Source: UBA1413 sp964461455
GTDB lineage: Bacteria > Bacteroidota > Bacteroidia > Bacteroidales > Prolixibacteraceae
Assembly (NCBI GenBank): GCA_964461455.1
Contig: CAYWUJ010000005.1
Span: 1 to 64,000 of the forward strand
Length of the DNA: 64,000 nucleotides
Direction: 5' to 3'
Below the pieces are notes generated by a model. It searched no databases, was not told where the DNA came from, and was given only the letters and a program-made list of their open reading frames with translations. Positions 62,499 through 64,000 of this stretch are shown here, one piece after another. Each line of letters begins with the position of its first letter. Positions within the stretch are counted from its first letter, which is position 1. The translations under genes and the position numbers were made by a program.

Positions 62499-64000
62499 AT
62501 GAAAAAACGGACATTCTCAAGGGTGGCGATCCCACTGGGATTGCTATTCCTGGTTTTTTCTGCCATTTGGCAGTGTACCCAAAAATCGAATCATATGAGC
62601 GATGATGAAAAAATAGCCGCCATCCTCGATTCCCTCTCCCTGAAGGAAAAAGCGCGCTTGCTGGTAGGCACCGGAATGCACCTTGATCTTCCCGAAGGTT
62701 TTGAACAGATCATAGCCGCCGCTATGGGGCAAACCGGCGGTAAAAAAGAAGCAGAAACCGCCTCCGGACCAGGCGGTAGTGATGCCCAACCCACTCCCCC
62801 CGGCGGAGGCATGATGAACCCCTTTGCCGGTCCTCCCCAGGACTCCCTGTACACCGCCGTGGTGGATAAAATCAGAAAATACCTGCCCGGAGCGGCAGGA
62901 TTCACCATGGAATACCCTGAAATGGGCGTGACTTGCCAGGTGCTGGCCGACGGGCCTGCCGGACTGAGGATCTCACCCCGCCGCAAAGGCAGCGACAGCA
63001 CCTATTTCTGCACCGCCTTTCCCATTGCCACCCTGATGGCCTCCACATGGGATCCGCAACTGGTCGAAGAAGTGGGCAAAGCCATGGGCCGTGAAGTCCT
63101 CGATTACGGAGCCGACATTATCCTGGGCCCCGCCCTGAACATCCAGCGCGACCCCCTGTGCGGACGCAACTTCGAATATTACTCCGAAGATCCCCTGGTG
63201 ACAGGAGCCATGGCCACAGCTATGGTCAGGGGTGTCCAGTCCAACGGCGTGGGCACCTCACCGAAACACTTCGCTGCCAACAATTCGGAAACCTACCGCA
63301 TGTCGGTGAATACCATCGTCAGCGAAAGGGCCCTCCGTGAAATTTACCTCCGCGGGTTTGAGATGATGGTAAAAGATGCGCAACCCTGGACCATCATGTC
63401 GTCCTACAACAAGATCAATGGCGTGTATGCCCCCGAAAGCAATGATCTGCTGACCGCTGTCCTTCGCGGGGACTGGGGTTTTGAAGGTTATGTGATGACC
63501 GACTGGGGTGGCGGCAACGATGCCGTAGCCATGATGAAAGCCGGAAATGATGTGCTGATGCCTGGAACGCCCATGCAGGCCGACGCCATCGTGGCTGCCG
63601 TGGAAGCCGGAGAACTCGGGGAAGCCCTCCTCGACCGGAATATCGCCCGGGTCCTGAAGATCATGTTTAAAACCCCGCGCTATAACAACCATGCATACAG
63701 CAACAAACCCGACCTCCCGGCCCATGCCCTGGTCACCCGCCAGGCGGCCACCGACGGAATGGTCCTCCTGAAAAATGAAGGAAACGCCCTCCCCCTTGCG
63801 GCTGAGGTGAAAACAGTGGCTGCTTTCGGCAATACCTCCTACGACTTCATCTCAGGAGGGACCGGCAGCGGCGACGTGAACGAAGCTTACACCATCTCCC
63901 TCACCCAGGGGCTCCTCAATGGCGGGTATTCTCCCGATGAGGAACTCATGACCGTTTATACGGAATTCATGAATGCCGCCCGTGAAAAGAAAGGTCCTCC
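62499..64000 (+). CDS. Glycoside hydrolase family 3, 3' end beyond the window
   Basis: An open frame from the ATG at 62499 to the window end, about 500 residues visible. A signal or lipobox-like segment (LLFLVFSAIWQC) precedes the GH3 barrel: TCQVLADGPAGLRI, GPALNIQRDPLCGRNFEYYSEDP, KHFAANNSETYR, and nucleophile D335 in YVMTDWGGGND. The start of the second domain (MVLLKNEGNALPL, then FISGGTGSGDVNEAY) is reached. A Gly/Gln/Pro-rich insert occurs at about residues 80-110. It belongs to the same run as the CE1, GH3 and esterase genes and resembles beta-glucosidases. Confidence 0.9.
   Translation, partial: MKKRTFSRVAIPLGLLFLVFSAIWQCTQKSNHMSDDEKIAAILDSLSLKEKARLLVGTGMHLDLPEGFEQIIAAAMGQTGGKKEAETASGPGGSDAQPTPPGGGMMNPFAGPPQDSLYTAVVDKIRKYLPGAAGFTMEYPEMGVTCQVLADGPAGLRISPRRKGSDSTYFCTAFPIATLMASTWDPQLVEEVGKAMGREVLDYGADIILGPALNIQRDPLCGRNFEYYSEDPLVTGAMATAMVRGVQSNGVGTSPKHFAANNSETYRMSVNTIVSERALREIYLRGFEMMVKDAQPWTIMSSYNKINGVYAPESNDLLTAVLRGDWGFEGYVMTDWGGGNDAVAMMKAGNDVLMPGTPMQADAIVAAVEAGELGEALLDRNIARVLKIMFKTPRYNNHAYSNKPDLPAHALVTRQAATDGMVLLKNEGNALPLAAEVKTVAAFGNTSYDFISGGTGSGDVNEAYTISLTQGLLNGGYSPDEELMTVYTEFMNAAREKKGP

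Overview
The window looks like a scaffold from a member of the Bacteroidota, probably an environmental Bacteroidales-like lineage with rather GC-rich DNA for the phylum (judged by eye). The evidence is: many genes preceded by the phylum-specific -7 element TAnnTTTG and no clear Shine-Dalgarno sequences; an ECF sigma / FecR / SusC / SusD set; a PorP/SprF protein beside a CHU_C-ended protein (type IX secretion); and several families typical of the phylum (DUF2723, DUF5916, DUF3108, DUF3788). A run of exactly 100 N at 1107-1206 marks an assembly scaffold join.

Layout. 1-29.2 kb is mostly core and cell-envelope functions: tRNA-Asn, a PfkB sugar/nucleoside kinase cut by the gap, a deoxynucleoside kinase, an adenylate-forming GH3-auxin-family enzyme, CvpA, TyrS, a Wzz/Wzy pair for polysaccharide assembly, EF-P, TsaB with DUF3108, a membrane protein with PurD, DUF2723, an unusual Fe-S protein, a Wzx-type flippase divergent from a GT4 glycosyltransferase with RNase HII, and a YD-repeat-like lipoprotein. 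21.6-25.2 kb is a sulfur-handling island: a double-rhodanese lipoprotein facing two rhodanese-like proteins without the catalytic cysteine and two half-size YeeE/YedE transporters. It is followed by DUF1080, PHP phosphatase and CPBP protease genes and a cysteate-synthase-like PLP enzyme that may feed sulfonolipid synthesis.

29.3-45 kb is a polysaccharide-utilisation region: a GH3 glycosidase, a GH2 beta-galactosidase, DUF3788, a divergent second GH2, then ECF sigma, FecR, SusC (with an N-terminal STN signalling domain) and SusD, closed by a strong intrinsic terminator. The STN domain, FecR and sigma factor together suggest substrate-sensing trans-envelope signalling. 45-57 kb carries a 5'-nucleotidase-like phosphatase, a DUF5916 outer-membrane protein, a secreted sugar isomerase-like protein, a GH127 arabinofuranosidase overlapping a PorP/SprF gene, and a convergent giant IgGFc-binding/PKD/CHU_C surface protein. 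57.2-64 kb is a second degradative run (CE1-type esterase, GH3, type-B carboxylesterase, GH3 running off the end), consistent with attack on an acylated hemicellulose.

The most notable signals outside ordinary annotation are: a six-copy 21-bp in-frame minisatellite inside tsaB; a minus-strand terminator in the fecR-susC gap that predicts an antisense RNA; a perfect 10-bp inverted repeat whose loop holds the -7 element of the first GH3 gene; direct repeats upstream of the GH2 and DUF5916 promoters; and the cysteine-less rhodanese pair next to the sulfur transporters. No CRISPR array, insertion sequence, rRNA or phage module was seen. No stretch longer than 300 bases lacks a gene.
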